From Pseudomonadota bacterium (lineage in GTDB: Bacteria; Pseudomonadota; Gammaproteobacteria; Steroidobacterales; Steroidobacteraceae): a stretch of 64,000 nucleotides of DNA. Numbering within the stretch: the stretch's first letter is position 1; every line of letters begins with the position of its first letter. This document shows positions 34,605 to 43,010 of this stretch, one piece after another. The stretch spans positions 12,501-76,500 of the forward strand of contig JADJXW010000006.1 in NCBI GenBank assembly GCA_016720075.1, written 5' to 3'. The notes under the pieces are model-generated. The model was not told the origin of the DNA, ran no database searches, and saw only the letters and a program-made list of their open reading frames with translations. Both the position numbers and the translations under genes were made by a program.

Positions 34605-34831
34605 AGTCGCTCCGATACGTTGCCGTCGTTGCGGCGGCTGTGGCGGTCGCGACGTCTGCCGGCTGTACCACCCTTGGCGTGAAGCCCTGGGAGCGCGACA
34701 TCCTGGCCCGGCCCGAAATGGCGCTGGATGCCAATCCGATCGACAACGCCTTCGACGAGCACATGTATTTCAGCAAGGAATCCACCAGCGGTGGTCGTGG
34801 CTTCGGCGGAGGAGGCTGCGGATGCAACTGA
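34601..34831 (+). CDS. DUF4266 family small lipoprotein
   Basis: This 76-residue protein has a lipoprotein signal with lipobox TSAGC (Cys at about 22), then GVKPWERDILARPEMALDANPIDNAFDEHMYFSKESTSGG and a glycine-rich end terminating GGGGCGCN. WERD.LA...M and the Cys/Gly C terminus are the family hallmarks. The terminal CGC could bind metal, form a disulfide handled by the preceding TlpA-like protein, or carry a modification; all of this is inference. It starts with GTG overlapping the upstream stop codon, and its last 10 nt overlap the DUF3570 gene. Confidence 0.88.
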   Translation: MKSLRYVAVVAAAVAVATSAGCTTLGVKPWERDILARPEMALDANPIDNAFDEHMYFSKESTSGGRGFGGGGCGCN

Positions 34832-36123
34832 ACGACCGCGGCGCGGGTGAATCGCTGCGCGCCGGACTCATGGCGGCCACCTGCGCGTTGCTGGCTCCGG
34901 TGGCCCGTGCCCAGGCCCCTTCGGACGATCCGACCCAGATTGACACCGGGCTGCTCTATTACCAGGAGGATGGCGGACGCGTGCGCAGCATCGGCGCCAT
35001 CGTGAAGCTCAATCGCGACCTGGGTGACGAGCGCGTGCTGGGCGCGCAGATCGCGGTGGACAGCCTGACCGGCGGCTCACCCAATGGCGCGGTGGCGCAG
35101 AAATCCGTGCAGACCTTCGCCACTCCCTCGGGCAGCTCGCTGACGCAGACGCCGCGGCGTGGTGACGACGATGATCACGAACAGCTCTACACCATCGCTG
35201 CGGGAAGGCAGCCGCTGGACACCTCGTTCCATGACCTGCGCGTGGCCGGCGACCTGAGCTGGACACAGCCCGTGGGCATCGGCAACAAGCTGTCCGTGGG
35301 GGCGCATTTGTCGAAGGAGTACGACTTCATCTCGGCCTCAGCGAACGGCATGTTCAGCCACGACTTCAACAACAGGAACACCACGCTGGGAGTGGGCGCC
35401 AGCGCCGAGTTCGACCAGGTGAAGGCCGTGGGCGGCACGCCGCTGCCTGGCACTTCCTATGCGCTGTTCCGCAAGCAGGATGGCGCCGAGAACAAGCGCG
35501 TGTATGGCGCGCAGCTCGGCCTCACGCAGGTAATGGCCCGCAACTGGATCACGCAGCTGAATCTCTCGGTGGACCGTTCCACCGGCTACCTGAACGACCC
35601 GTACAAGATCCTGAGCCAGGTCAACGCCGGCGGCGTGACGACGGACTACTGGTTCGAGAACCGCCCCGACACGCATACGCGCCGCAGCGCCTACCTGGGC
35701 AACAAGCTGGCCCTGGGTCGGTCAGTGCTCGATGTCGCATACCGTTACGGCACGGACGACTGGGGCATCGACTCGCACACGGTCACGGCGAAGTATCGTC
35801 TGCGCGTGGGCGGCTCTGCCTACATCGAACCGCAGCTTCGCTGGTACAGGCAGGGCGCCGCGGATTTCTACAGCCTGTTCCTGACTTCGGCGCCAACGGG
35901 GTTCATGTCGGCGGATCCGCGGCTGGCGGCCTTCACCGCGAAGACCGTGGGGTTGAAGCTCGGCCTGCCGCTGGCTGGTTGGGGAGAAGTGGGACTGCGC
36001 CTCGAGGGCTACCAGCAGGATCCGAAAGTCCGCAGCAGTTCGCTGGCAGGACTATCGGGCCTTGACCTGAACCCGCGCCTCCGCGCCGTGGTGCTGCAGC
36101 TGGACTGGCGCTTCGGCTTCTGA
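34822..36123 (+). CDS. DUF3570 family outer-membrane protein
   Basis: This 433-residue protein has a signal peptide ending PVARA and a beta-barrel-like body: IDTGLLYYQEDGGRVRSIGAIVKLNRDLGDERVLGAQIAVDSLTGGSPNGAV, a polar DDDDHE loop near residue 113-118, and regularly spaced amphipathic strands. The end RAVVLQLDWRFGF has the C-terminal Phe expected of outer-membrane barrels. DUF3570 members have no established function. The ATG at 34822 lies inside the DUF4266 gene with ggaggctg upstream, so expression is coupled. apbE follows 3 nt after its stop codon. Confidence 0.88.
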   Translation: MQLNDRGAGESLRAGLMAATCALLAPVARAQAPSDDPTQIDTGLLYYQEDGGRVRSIGAIVKLNRDLGDERVLGAQIAVDSLTGGSPNGAVAQKSVQTFATPSGSSLTQTPRRGDDDDHEQLYTIAAGRQPLDTSFHDLRVAGDLSWTQPVGIGNKLSVGAHLSKEYDFISASANGMFSHDFNNRNTTLGVGASAEFDQVKAVGGTPLPGTSYALFRKQDGAENKRVYGAQLGLTQVMARNWITQLNLSVDRSTGYLNDPYKILSQVNAGGVTTDYWFENRPDTHTRRSAYLGNKLALGRSVLDVAYRYGTDDWGIDSHTVTAKYRLRVGGSAYIEPQLRWYRQGAADFYSLFLTSAPTGFMSADPRLAAFTAKTVGLKLGLPLAGWGEVGLRLEGYQQDPKVRSSSLAGLSGLDLNPRLRAVVLQLDWRFGF

Positions 36124-36126
36124 CAC

Positions 36127-37026
36127 ATGCTGATGCCCGCGAACGCCGTGCGGCTGGAAATCCGCGCAGATGGCGTGGCCGCTGCGACGTTTTCCGCGAT
36201 GGCATCTCCCTGCGAGGTGCTGCTGGCCACGACGGACGAGGGACTGGCGCGCCAGGTCGGCGAGTCGGTGGCCGCCGAGGCCTGGCGCATCGAGCGCAAG
36301 TACAGTCGATATCGCAGTGACAGCGTTGTTCACTCGCTGTGCAACAGTGGCGGCCGACCGATGGGCCTTGATCCGGAGACGCTGCTGCTGCTGCAGTTCG
36401 CATCGCGCTGCCATGAGCTTTCGGGTGGCGCCTTCGACATCACCTCAGGTGTGCTGCGCCGCGCCTGGAAGTTCGATGCTTCGGGTCGGTTTCCCGCGGC
36501 CGAAGAAGTGGCCGCGCTGCGCGAGAGAATCGGCTTCGGGCGCCTGCAGTTGCAGGGCAATCGGTTGAAGGTGCCGGTGGGCATGGAGCTGGACTTCGGT
36601 GGCATCGGCAAGGAATACGCCGTGGACCGCGCGCTGGCGCTGGTGGTGTCGCATTTCGATGGCGCCGCGCTGGTCAACTTCGGTGGCGACATGGCCGCGA
36701 ACCGGGCGCCTGACTCAGGGCCCTGGCGAGTGGGCGTGGAGCGGCCCGGACAGCAGGGTGAAGCGCGGCTGCTGCTGGACTTCGAGCGCGGCGGGCTTGC
36801 CACCAGCGGCGACACGCATCGCTTCATCGAGCATGAGGGTCGGCGCTACAGCCACATCCTGGATGTGCGCACGGGATATCCGGTGGTTGATCCGCCGCAC
36901 TCGGTGACGGTGGCGGCCAGTTGCTGCCTGGAGGCGGGGATGGTCGCGACGCTGGCGATGCTGAAGGGCCCGACGGCCGAGGATTTCCTTGCAGAGCAGG
37001 GCGTGACGCACTGGTGCCTGCGCTAG
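36127..37026 (+). CDS. apbE: FAD:protein FMN transferase (ApbE)
   Basis: This 299-residue protein is ApbE-like, attaching FMN from FAD to Thr/Ser of extracytoplasmic proteins. Visible motifs are MASPCEVLLAT, IERKYSRYRSDSVVHSLCNSGG, SGGAFDITSGVLRRAWKF, LDFGGIGKEYAVDRAL, ALVNFGGDMAANR, GLATSGDTHRFIEHEGRRYSHILDVRTGYPV and a C-terminal SCCLEAGMVATLAML. An obvious signal peptide is lacking at the annotated start, so it may act from the cytoplasm or the start is mis-set. It ends the TlpA/DUF4266/DUF3570 cluster. No neighbour shows a canonical flavinylation motif, so the target is unknown. Confidence 0.9.
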   Translation: MLMPANAVRLEIRADGVAAATFSAMASPCEVLLATTDEGLARQVGESVAAEAWRIERKYSRYRSDSVVHSLCNSGGRPMGLDPETLLLLQFASRCHELSGGAFDITSGVLRRAWKFDASGRFPAAEEVAALRERIGFGRLQLQGNRLKVPVGMELDFGGIGKEYAVDRALALVVSHFDGAALVNFGGDMAANRAPDSGPWRVGVERPGQQGEARLLLDFERGGLATSGDTHRFIEHEGRRYSHILDVRTGYPVVDPPHSVTVAASCCLEAGMVATLAMLKGPTAEDFLAEQGVTHWCLR

Positions 37027-37038
37027 CGCGCAGAAGAC

Positions 37039-37227
37039 TCAGCCGCCGAGCACCCGCGCCGGCAGCATGAACAGCGCGCGCACCAGCGCGAAGGCGCCAT
37101 CCACGGCGATGCCCAGCAGTCGGAACGGCAGCAGCACCAGCCAGATCAGCGGATAGAGCACCAGCGCCAGCAGGGCCAGGGGCCAGCACAGCACCAGCAG
37201 CACGAGCCAGAGCAGAAATTTCAGCAT
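37039..37227 (-). CDS. Small hydrophobic membrane protein
   Basis: This 62-residue, nearly wholly hydrophobic protein has two likely TM segments (FLLWLVLLVLCWPLALLALV and LIWLVLLPFRLLGIAVDGAFALV) and ends with FMLPARVLGG. Similar short proteins occur in many proteobacteria without an assigned function. It is convergent with apbE and divergent from creB, about 50 bp away. Confidence 0.65.
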   Translation of the reverse strand: MLKFLLWLVLLVLCWPLALLALVLYPLIWLVLLPFRLLGIAVDGAFALVRALFMLPARVLGG

Positions 37228-37277
37228 GCCCTTAGCATACGGGCGTTGGGCGCCTATTCAAGGGCCGCTGAGCTTCC

Positions 37278-37964
37278 ATGCCTAGCATCCTGATTGTCGA
37301 GGACGAGATTGCCATTGCAGATACCCTGCTGTTCGCGCTGCAGGGCGAGGGCTTTGGCGTCCAGCGCGTGGCGCTGGCCCAGGAGGCACTGGCCACGCTG
37401 CGTGCCATTCCAATCGACCTGGTGATCCTGGACGTGGGCCTGCCAGACATGTCGGGCTTCGAATGCTGCAAGGCGCTGCGGCGCTTTTCCGCTGTCCCGG
37501 TGATGTTCCTGACGGCCCGCGCGGAGGAGGTTGACCGCGTGGTCGGCCTCGAGATCGGTGCCGATGACTATGTGGTCAAGCCGTTCTCGCCCCGCGAAGT
37601 GGTCGCGCGTGTGCGTGCCATCCTGAAGCGCTCGCGTTCCGGCGTTGCGCTTGCGCCGGGCGAGTTCGACGTGGATCTGTCGCGGCTTGCCATCCGCTAC
37701 CGCGGCCAGCCACTGAAGCTCACGGCGCTGGAGTTCCGGCTGCTGCAGCAGTTCGCCGGCGCGCCCGAACGCGTGTTCTCGCGCGAGGAACTGCTGGCGT
37801 CGGTGGGCGCCGCTACCGACGCTGGCTACGAGCGCAACGTCGACACGCATATCAAGTCGCTGCGCGCCAAGCTGCGCGAAATTGCGCCCGAGGCCGAACC
37901 CATCCAGACGCACCGTGGATTTGGCTACAGCTACCAGCCCGCCGCGCGCGGTGCGGTCCGATGA
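37278..37964 (+). CDS. creB: Response regulator CreB
   Basis: This 228-residue OmpR-family regulator has a receiver domain with acidic pocket (VEDE), phosphoacceptor Asp52 in ILDVGLPDMSG, Thr79 and Lys101 (DDYVVKPFSP). A winged-helix domain follows (about 128-222; KLTALEFRLLQQFAGAPERVFSREELL, ERNVDTHIKSLRAKLREI, THRGFGYSY). The two-component partner creC begins inside its end with a 4-nt overlap, and creD lies downstream. CreBC systems respond to metabolic or envelope conditions and activate creD-type genes. Confidence 0.92.
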   Translation: MPSILIVEDEIAIADTLLFALQGEGFGVQRVALAQEALATLRAIPIDLVILDVGLPDMSGFECCKALRRFSAVPVMFLTARAEEVDRVVGLEIGADDYVVKPFSPREVVARVRAILKRSRSGVALAPGEFDVDLSRLAIRYRGQPLKLTALEFRLLQQFAGAPERVFSREELLASVGAATDAGYERNVDTHIKSLRAKLREIAPEAEPIQTHRGFGYSYQPAARGAVR

Positions 37965-39400
37965 AGCCGTGGTCGCTGACACTGCGGCTGTTTGTCGTCG
38001 GTGCGGTGCTGGTGGCGGGATTCGGCTGGTTCGCGCTGCGCCAGGTGCTGGAAGAGATCAAGCCTGCCGTCCGCCAGTCGACTGAAGAGACGCTGGTGGA
38101 CACAGCCAACCTGCTCGCGGAACTGGTGGCCGGCGATCTGCGCGACGGCACACTCGCGCAGGGTGACCTGGCGCGCGTGATGAGCGCCTACGGGCAAAGA
38201 CGCCCCGGCGCGGATATCTGGGGTATCCGCAAGGATGGCGTCACGCACCGCATCACCATCACGGATTCAAGGGGCCTGGTGCTGCTTGATTCGGCCGGCC
38301 GCGACGTGGGCGCGGACTATTCGCGCTGGAACGATGTAGCCAGGACGCTGCGCGGCCAGTACGGCGCGCGCACCACCGAGGAGATTCCCGGGGATGAGCG
38401 CAGCACGGTGATGCACGTGGCGGCACCGGTGCGTGACGGCGAACGCATCATCGGTGTGGTCACCGTAGCCAAGCCGAACCGCAGTGTGCAGCCCTTCATC
38501 GAGCGCGCGCAGCAGCGCCTGGGCGTGCTCGCAGGCCTTTTCATCATTGCCGCGCTGGTCATCGGCGCGCTGCTGTCGTACTGGCTCAGCCGCGCCATCC
38601 GCAGGCTCACGGTCTATGCGGACGCCGTGGCTGCCGGCGGTCGACCGGAGGTGCCGGGGCTGCCCGGCCGCGAACTGACCCAGCTTGCCAGCGCGCTGGA
38701 CAGCATGCGCTCGCAACTGGAAGGCAAGGCGTATGTGGAGCGGTATGTGCAGACGCTGACGCATGAGCTCAAGAGTCCGCTGGCCGCCATTCACGGCGCC
38801 TCCGAGCTGCTGCGTGGCGAGCTGCCGCCGGCACAGCGGGCAAGGTTGCTCGAGAACATCGAAGTCGAAACGGCAAGGCTGCAATCGATGAGCGAGCGGC
38901 TGCTGAATCTTGCACAGGTGGAGCAGCGGCGGGCGCTGGATGAGCAGACGGAAATCGTGCTGCGGCCGCTGGTCGACGAGCTGATCGAGGGCCGCATGCC
39001 ACAGCTTGAACAGCGCGCGATACAGGCAATCAATGAACTGCCCGCGTCGGCCGTCGTCCGCGGCGAGCGCTTCCTGGTGCGCCAGGCACTGGCCAACCTG
39101 CTCGACAACGCCATGGACTTCACGCCCCGGGGCGCGACGATACGCATCGCAACGCAGGGCAACGCGCCGGTCGGCATGATCGCGGTCGATGTTCTCAACC
39201 AGGGCGAGCCGATTCCGGACTACGCCCTGCCGCGCGTGACGGAGAGGTTCTATTCGCTGGCGCGGCCGGGCAGTGGTCGCAAGAGCACCGGACTGGGGCT
39301 CAACTTCGTGCAGGAAATGGCGCAACTGCATGGCGGCGCGTTTGCCATATCGAACGTCGAGGGTGGGGTTCGCGCCACGCTCACGCTGCCCCGGGCCTGA
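37961..39400 (+). CDS. creC: Sensor histidine kinase CreC
   Basis: This 479-residue membrane kinase has an N-terminal TM helix (about 7-27), a periplasmic sensor region, a second TM helix (about 187-209), a HAMP segment, the HisKA motif LTHELKSPLAAIHGASELL (His about 268), and HATPase boxes NLLDNAMDFTPRG and SLARPGSGRKSTGLGLNFVQEMAQLHGG. The length, periplasmic GVTHRITITDSRGLVLLDSAGRDVGADYSRWNDV-type region and gene context match CreC. It overlaps creB by 4 nt. Confidence 0.92.
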   Translation: MKPWSLTLRLFVVGAVLVAGFGWFALRQVLEEIKPAVRQSTEETLVDTANLLAELVAGDLRDGTLAQGDLARVMSAYGQRRPGADIWGIRKDGVTHRITITDSRGLVLLDSAGRDVGADYSRWNDVARTLRGQYGARTTEEIPGDERSTVMHVAAPVRDGERIIGVVTVAKPNRSVQPFIERAQQRLGVLAGLFIIAALVIGALLSYWLSRAIRRLTVYADAVAAGGRPEVPGLPGRELTQLASALDSMRSQLEGKAYVERYVQTLTHELKSPLAAIHGASELLRGELPPAQRARLLENIEVETARLQSMSERLLNLAQVEQRRALDEQTEIVLRPLVDELIEGRMPQLEQRAIQAINELPASAVVRGERFLVRQALANLLDNAMDFTPRGATIRIATQGNAPVGMIAVDVLNQGEPIPDYALPRVTERFYSLARPGSGRKSTGLGLNFVQEMAQLHGGAFAISNVEGGVRATLTLPRA

Positions 39401-39417
39401 TCGGCCTTCCGAGACTC

Positions 39418-39433
39418 TCCACGCAATCTCCAC
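39418..39433 (+). promoter_or_regulatory. Candidate CreB direct-repeat tag
   Basis: Two TCCAC repeats (39418-39422 and 39429-39433) are separated by exactly 6 bp. The known CreB/BlrA tag is TTCAC-N6-TTCAC, so spacing is identical and each half differs by one base. It lies 62 bp before the gene at 39496, whose product is followed by creD, just where a regulatory site for a separate creD transcript would be. Confidence 0.5.
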
Positions 39434-39495
39434 ACAGGGCGCCCTTCGGCCCGCCGATGCTTCCTCCGCGGCACATGCCGCATCGGGAGGACATC

Positions 39496-39909
39496 GTGAT
39501 AGAGCAGTATTACCGGAAGATGCTATGGGCCGGCGCATACCCGCTGCTGCTGGCTGCAATGGCAGGGGCAACATGGGTCGACCGCATCCATGCTCATTCC
39601 CTTAGAGTTGCGGCCCCCAATGGAGCAAGCATCGTGGCCATGCAGCAGGTGTCCGACCGGTTGCTGCTGCTCTGCGCGCTGGTGCTGGCGGCCGGATTGC
39701 TTTGCGCCTGGCTGCTCTCTGGCGTGGCGCGCTGGCTGGTCGTTGCCAGTGTTGCAGTGTTCTGTCTCGAGTTCCTGATGCCGGTGATTGCGGCCACGCT
39801 GCCGGGCGGAAAGATCTACTTCGCCATGCTCGGGCCGGGGCTGCGGATGGGCGTCGTGCTTGTGGCCCTGGCTCTTTCGGTGCTGGCTGCCCGGAAGGCG
39901 ATCTCATGA
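39496..39909 (+). CDS. Membrane protein between creC and creD
   Basis: This 137-residue protein has about four TM helices (MLWAGAYPLLLAAMAGATW, LLLLCALVLAAGLLCAWLL, WLVVASVAVFCLEFLMPVI, MGVVLVALALSVLAA). The GTG start at 39496 has gggagg just upstream; an ATG at 39457 gives an extra 13 residues. The stop overlaps the creD ATG (ATGA), so it is coupled to creD. No family is recognised; a regulatory or structural role linked to CreD is suggested only by position. Confidence 0.72.
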   Translation: MIEQYYRKMLWAGAYPLLLAAMAGATWVDRIHAHSLRVAAPNGASIVAMQQVSDRLLLLCALVLAAGLLCAWLLSGVARWLVVASVAVFCLEFLMPVIAATLPGGKIYFAMLGPGLRMGVVLVALALSVLAARKAIS

Positions 39910-41261
39910 GCCGCGCGCTGTTCTTTCGATGCGGCGCGCTGTTCCTGGTGATCGTGCTGCTGATGCTGCCGCTGATGCGCATCGGCGGGCTGATCCGTGA
40001 GCGGCAGGCTGCGCGCGATGCGGTGGTGGAAGACATCGCGCGCAGCGCGGCGGGCCCGCAGACGCTGACCGGACCGCTGCTGGTCGTCCCCTATACGCGC
40101 ACCATCCAGGAAACCCAGCTCGATGCCGCGCGGGTGCCCGTGACGGTGACGCGCGAAGTGGTGGGCGAGTTGCGGCTGCTGCCCGCGCTGGTCGACCTGG
40201 GGGCGAAGTTGGCCACCGATGAGCGACGACGCGGCATCTACCGGGCGCGCGTGTTCGATGCCACCGCCCGCCTCACGGGTCGGTTCGACGTGCCTGCGCA
40301 CTACGGGATCGAGGCCGCGGATCTGCCCGACTACACGTTCGGCCAGCCGCGGCTGGTCATCGGCATCAGCGACATCCGCGGCATCGGCAATGCGCTTTCG
40401 CTGCAGGCCAATGGCGCGCGCATTGCCTTCGTGCCGGGCACCGGGCTGCGCATGCTGGGCGCCGGCGTGCAGGCGCCGGTGCAGGTTGCTGACAGCGATG
40501 CGCAGCAACCGCTGCAGTTTCAGGTCGATCTCTCGCTGCTCGGCACCAGCGACTTCCAGTTCACGCCGGTGGGCCGCGAGACGCATGTGATGCTCAGCTC
40601 CGACTGGCCGCATCCGAGCTTCGTCGGCCAGTTCCTGCCGCGCGAGCGAGAGATAACCAGCGCGGGATTCACCGCCGACTGGCGCACGTCGTTCTTCGCC
40701 ACCAATCTGGAAGAGGCGTTGATCCGCTGCCCGGCCCAGGCCGATCCGGCTGCGCCGGACTGCGCGGACTTCACGGGGCGTCACTTCGGCGTGAGCTTCG
40801 TCGATCCGGTGGACCAGTACCTGAAGAGCGATCGGGCGGTGAAGTATGGCTTTCTCTTCATCCTGCTCACGTTCGCAGGATTCTTCCTGCTCGAGGTGCT
40901 GCGACGCTTCAGCGTGCACCCGGTGCAGTACGGCCTGGTGGGCCTGGCGCTGGCGATGTTCTTCCTGCTGCTGCTGTCATTCTCGGAGCACATCGGGTTC
41001 GCCGCCGCCTATGCCGCCTCGGCCCTGGCCTGCGTGGGGCTGATCACCTACTACGTGACGCATGTGCTGGGCAGTCGCGCGCATGGCGCGGGATTCGGTG
41101 GTGCGCTGGCGGCTCTCTACGGACTGCTGTACGCCATCCTCGGGTCAGAGGACTACGCGCTGCTTACCGGGTCCGTGCTGGTGTTCGGCCTGCTGGCGCT
41201 GGTGATGGTTCTCACCCGGCGTGTGAACTGGTCGGGGGTGGGGGCCGCGCCGCAGGCCTGA
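39906..41261 (+). CDS. creD: Cell envelope integrity protein CreD
   Basis: This 451-residue inner-membrane protein matches CreD: an N-terminal TM helix, IRERQAARDAVVEDIARSAAGPQTLTGPLLVVPYTR, a large periplasmic domain (RARVFDATARLTGRFDVPAHYGIEA, LSLLGTSDFQFTPVGRETHVMLSSDWPHPSFVGQFLP), FGVSFVDPVDQYLKSDRAVKYGFLFILLTFAGFFLLEVL, and a block of about five TM helices ending with LVFGLLALVMVLTRRVNW. CreD is the main target of CreBC and affects envelope phenotypes. It is the last gene of the cre locus. Confidence 0.92.
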   Translation: MSRALFFRCGALFLVIVLLMLPLMRIGGLIRERQAARDAVVEDIARSAAGPQTLTGPLLVVPYTRTIQETQLDAARVPVTVTREVVGELRLLPALVDLGAKLATDERRRGIYRARVFDATARLTGRFDVPAHYGIEAADLPDYTFGQPRLVIGISDIRGIGNALSLQANGARIAFVPGTGLRMLGAGVQAPVQVADSDAQQPLQFQVDLSLLGTSDFQFTPVGRETHVMLSSDWPHPSFVGQFLPREREITSAGFTADWRTSFFATNLEEALIRCPAQADPAAPDCADFTGRHFGVSFVDPVDQYLKSDRAVKYGFLFILLTFAGFFLLEVLRRFSVHPVQYGLVGLALAMFFLLLLSFSEHIGFAAAYAASALACVGLITYYVTHVLGSRAHGAGFGGALAALYGLLYAILGSEDYALLTGSVLVFGLLALVMVLTRRVNWSGVGAAPQA

Positions 41262-41262
41262 G

Positions 41263-42846
41263 TTACTCCGTCGCGTGAGCCGGAAAAGTCGGCGCGCGAC
41301 GGGCCTTCAGTTTCTGCTCCAGCGCGTAGCCAAGACCCAGCAGTTGCGCTTCGCTCCACGCGCGGCCCATCAGCGTGATGCCCAGCGGCAGGCCGTGGCT
41401 CTCTCCGGCGGGGATCGTGAGGCTGGGCGTACCGGCCACCGCGGCTACGCCGTAACCGGCGCCCACGAAGTGATCGCCGAGCACATGATCGGTGAGCCAG
41501 GCCGGTGACATGCTGGGCGCCAGTGCGGCGTCCAGGTGTTCCTTCTCGATCACAGCCAGCAGGCCATCCCGGCCGGCGAGGCGACGCGCATCGTCGCGCG
41601 CCTTGCGGTAGGTGGCTTCTGTCAGCGGGCCTTTGGCCTCGGCCTGCTCGAACAGTTCCTGCGCGAACAGCGGCATCGCGCGCGCCGCATTGGCCTTGTT
41701 CCATTCGATCAGCGCAGCCAGCGATCCGGGCGTGGCATTGGCGGCCTTCAGGTACGCGTTCAGGCCATCCTTGAATTCGTACAGCAGCAGCGTCAGTTCG
41801 GCCGAGTCCCACTGGCCCCAGGTGGCGATCTCCACATCGATGACCGTGGCGCCCGCATCGCGCAGCGCCTTGACCGCGCGCTCCGTGGCGGCATCCACAT
41901 CGGGGTGGTAGCCCATGGCCTGCCGCAGCAGGCCGATGCGCTTGCCCTGGAGCGCATCGGCACGCAGCGCGGCGGTGTAGTCGGTCAGCACATGTCCCTG
42001 GGCAGTCTTGCCGGCCGGATCTGACTCATCGACGCCCGCCATCGCCGACAGCAGCAGCGCGGCATCCGTGACCGTGCGTGCCATGGGACCGGCGGTGTCC
42101 TGCGATACCGAGATGGGGATGATGCCGCTGCGGCTCACCAGGCCTACCGTGGGCTTCAGTCCCACCAGGCCATTCACGGACGCGGGGCAGATGATGCTGC
42201 CATCGGTCTCGGTGCCCACGCCCAGCGCGGCGAGGCTCGCCGCGACGGCTGCGCCGGTGCCGGAACTGGACCCGCAGGGATTGCGATCCAGCGCATAGGG
42301 GTTTCGGGTCTGCCCGCCGCGCGAGCTCCAGCCCGAGGAAGATCGTGTGGAGCGGAAGTTCGCCCACTCGCTGAGGTTGGTGCGGCCGAGGATCAGCGCG
42401 CCGGCCGCGCGCAGGCGAGCCACCAGGAACGCATCGCGCGCCGGCCGGTTGCTGGCCAATGCGAGGGAGCCGGCGGAATTGACCATGCCCGCCACATCGA
42501 TGTTGTCCTTCAGCAGCACCGGCAGCCCATGCAGCGGGCCGCGCAGTGTGCCCGCGGCGCGCTCCGCGTCGAGCGCCGCGGCTTGCTCCAGCGCCTGGGG
42601 ATTCAGATCGACGACGGCGTTGAGCGACGGGCCGGCATCGTCGATGGCCGCGATGCGATCAAGGTAAGCCTGGGTCAGTGCCCGCGATGTGAGCTGGCCG
42701 GAGGCCATCGCCTGCAGTGCTTCGGAGGCGGGCAGTTCGACCACATCTACTGCCGGCTTGTCCGGAGCCGGTGGCTTAGGGGGCGCGCAGGCCGCGATGA
42801 ATGTAAACGCCAGCAACAGGGCCAGGTGTCTGGACTTGGGTTTCAT
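41263..42846 (-). CDS. Amidase-signature lipoprotein
   Basis: This 527-residue protein has a lipoprotein signal (lipobox IAAC, Cys20), a Pro-rich linker and a complete amidase-signature domain. The catalytic Lys is about 113 (LLKDNIDVAG), the cis-Ser lies in CGSSSGTGAAVAASL (about 192-196), and the nucleophile Ser is about 217 (GTETDGSIICPASVNGLVGLKPT). It would hydrolyse an amide bond in the periplasm; the substrate is unknown. Typical length and all catalytic residues are present. It is convergent with creD and sits just downstream of tRNA-Thr(TGT) on the same strand. Confidence 0.9.
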   Translation of the reverse strand: MKPKSRHLALLLAFTFIAACAPPKPPAPDKPAVDVVELPASEALQAMASGQLTSRALTQAYLDRIAAIDDAGPSLNAVVDLNPQALEQAAALDAERAAGTLRGPLHGLPVLLKDNIDVAGMVNSAGSLALASNRPARDAFLVARLRAAGALILGRTNLSEWANFRSTRSSSGWSSRGGQTRNPYALDRNPCGSSSGTGAAVAASLAALGVGTETDGSIICPASVNGLVGLKPTVGLVSRSGIIPISVSQDTAGPMARTVTDAALLLSAMAGVDESDPAGKTAQGHVLTDYTAALRADALQGKRIGLLRQAMGYHPDVDAATERAVKALRDAGATVIDVEIATWGQWDSAELTLLLYEFKDGLNAYLKAANATPGSLAALIEWNKANAARAMPLFAQELFEQAEAKGPLTEATYRKARDDARRLAGRDGLLAVIEKEHLDAALAPSMSPAWLTDHVLGDHFVGAGYGVAAVAGTPSLTIPAGESHGLPLGITLMGRAWSEAQLLGLGYALEQKLKARRAPTFPAHATE

Positions 42847-42865
42847 TGAACGGGTCCTGTGGCTG

Positions 42866-42939
42866 TGGTGCCCCCACTCGGAATCGAACCAAGCTCTGCG
42901 GTTTACAAAACCGCTGCATCACCACAATGCTTTGGGGGC
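42866..42939 (-). tRNA. tRNA-Thr (anticodon TGT), atypical D-arm
   Basis: On the minus strand the acceptor arm gccccca/tgggggc pairs over 7 bp with an encoded CCA end. The anticodon stem gcggt/accgc holds the loop tttgtaa, giving anticodon TGT (Thr), and the T-arm (cttgg/ccgag around ttcgatt) is complete. The D-stem is gcat/atgc with a 7-nt loop tgtggtg. Position 8 is A rather than the near-universal U, and position 14 is T rather than A, a swapped pair. It looks functional but unusual. A TATAAT hexamer lies upstream. Confidence 0.88.
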
Positions 42940-42952
42940 CGCGAGGGCGGCG

Positions 42953-42958
42953 ATTATA
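42953..42958 (-). promoter_or_regulatory. -10 element of tRNA-Thr promoter
   Basis: A perfect TATAAT (minus strand) lies 13 bp upstream of the tRNA 5' end. The spacing fits a transcript starting a few bases before the mature tRNA. No good -35 hexamer lies at the usual distance. Confidence 0.5.
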
Positions 42959-43010
42959 CCCAATGAGCTTTGCCAGCCCCGGAAGCCGGCCTGGCCGGGC
43001 GTCCAGGCCT

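Noticed and set aside
37228..37277. Cre tag upstream of creB
   Set aside because: No TTCAC- or TCCAC-type direct repeat with 6-bp spacing is present in this gap.
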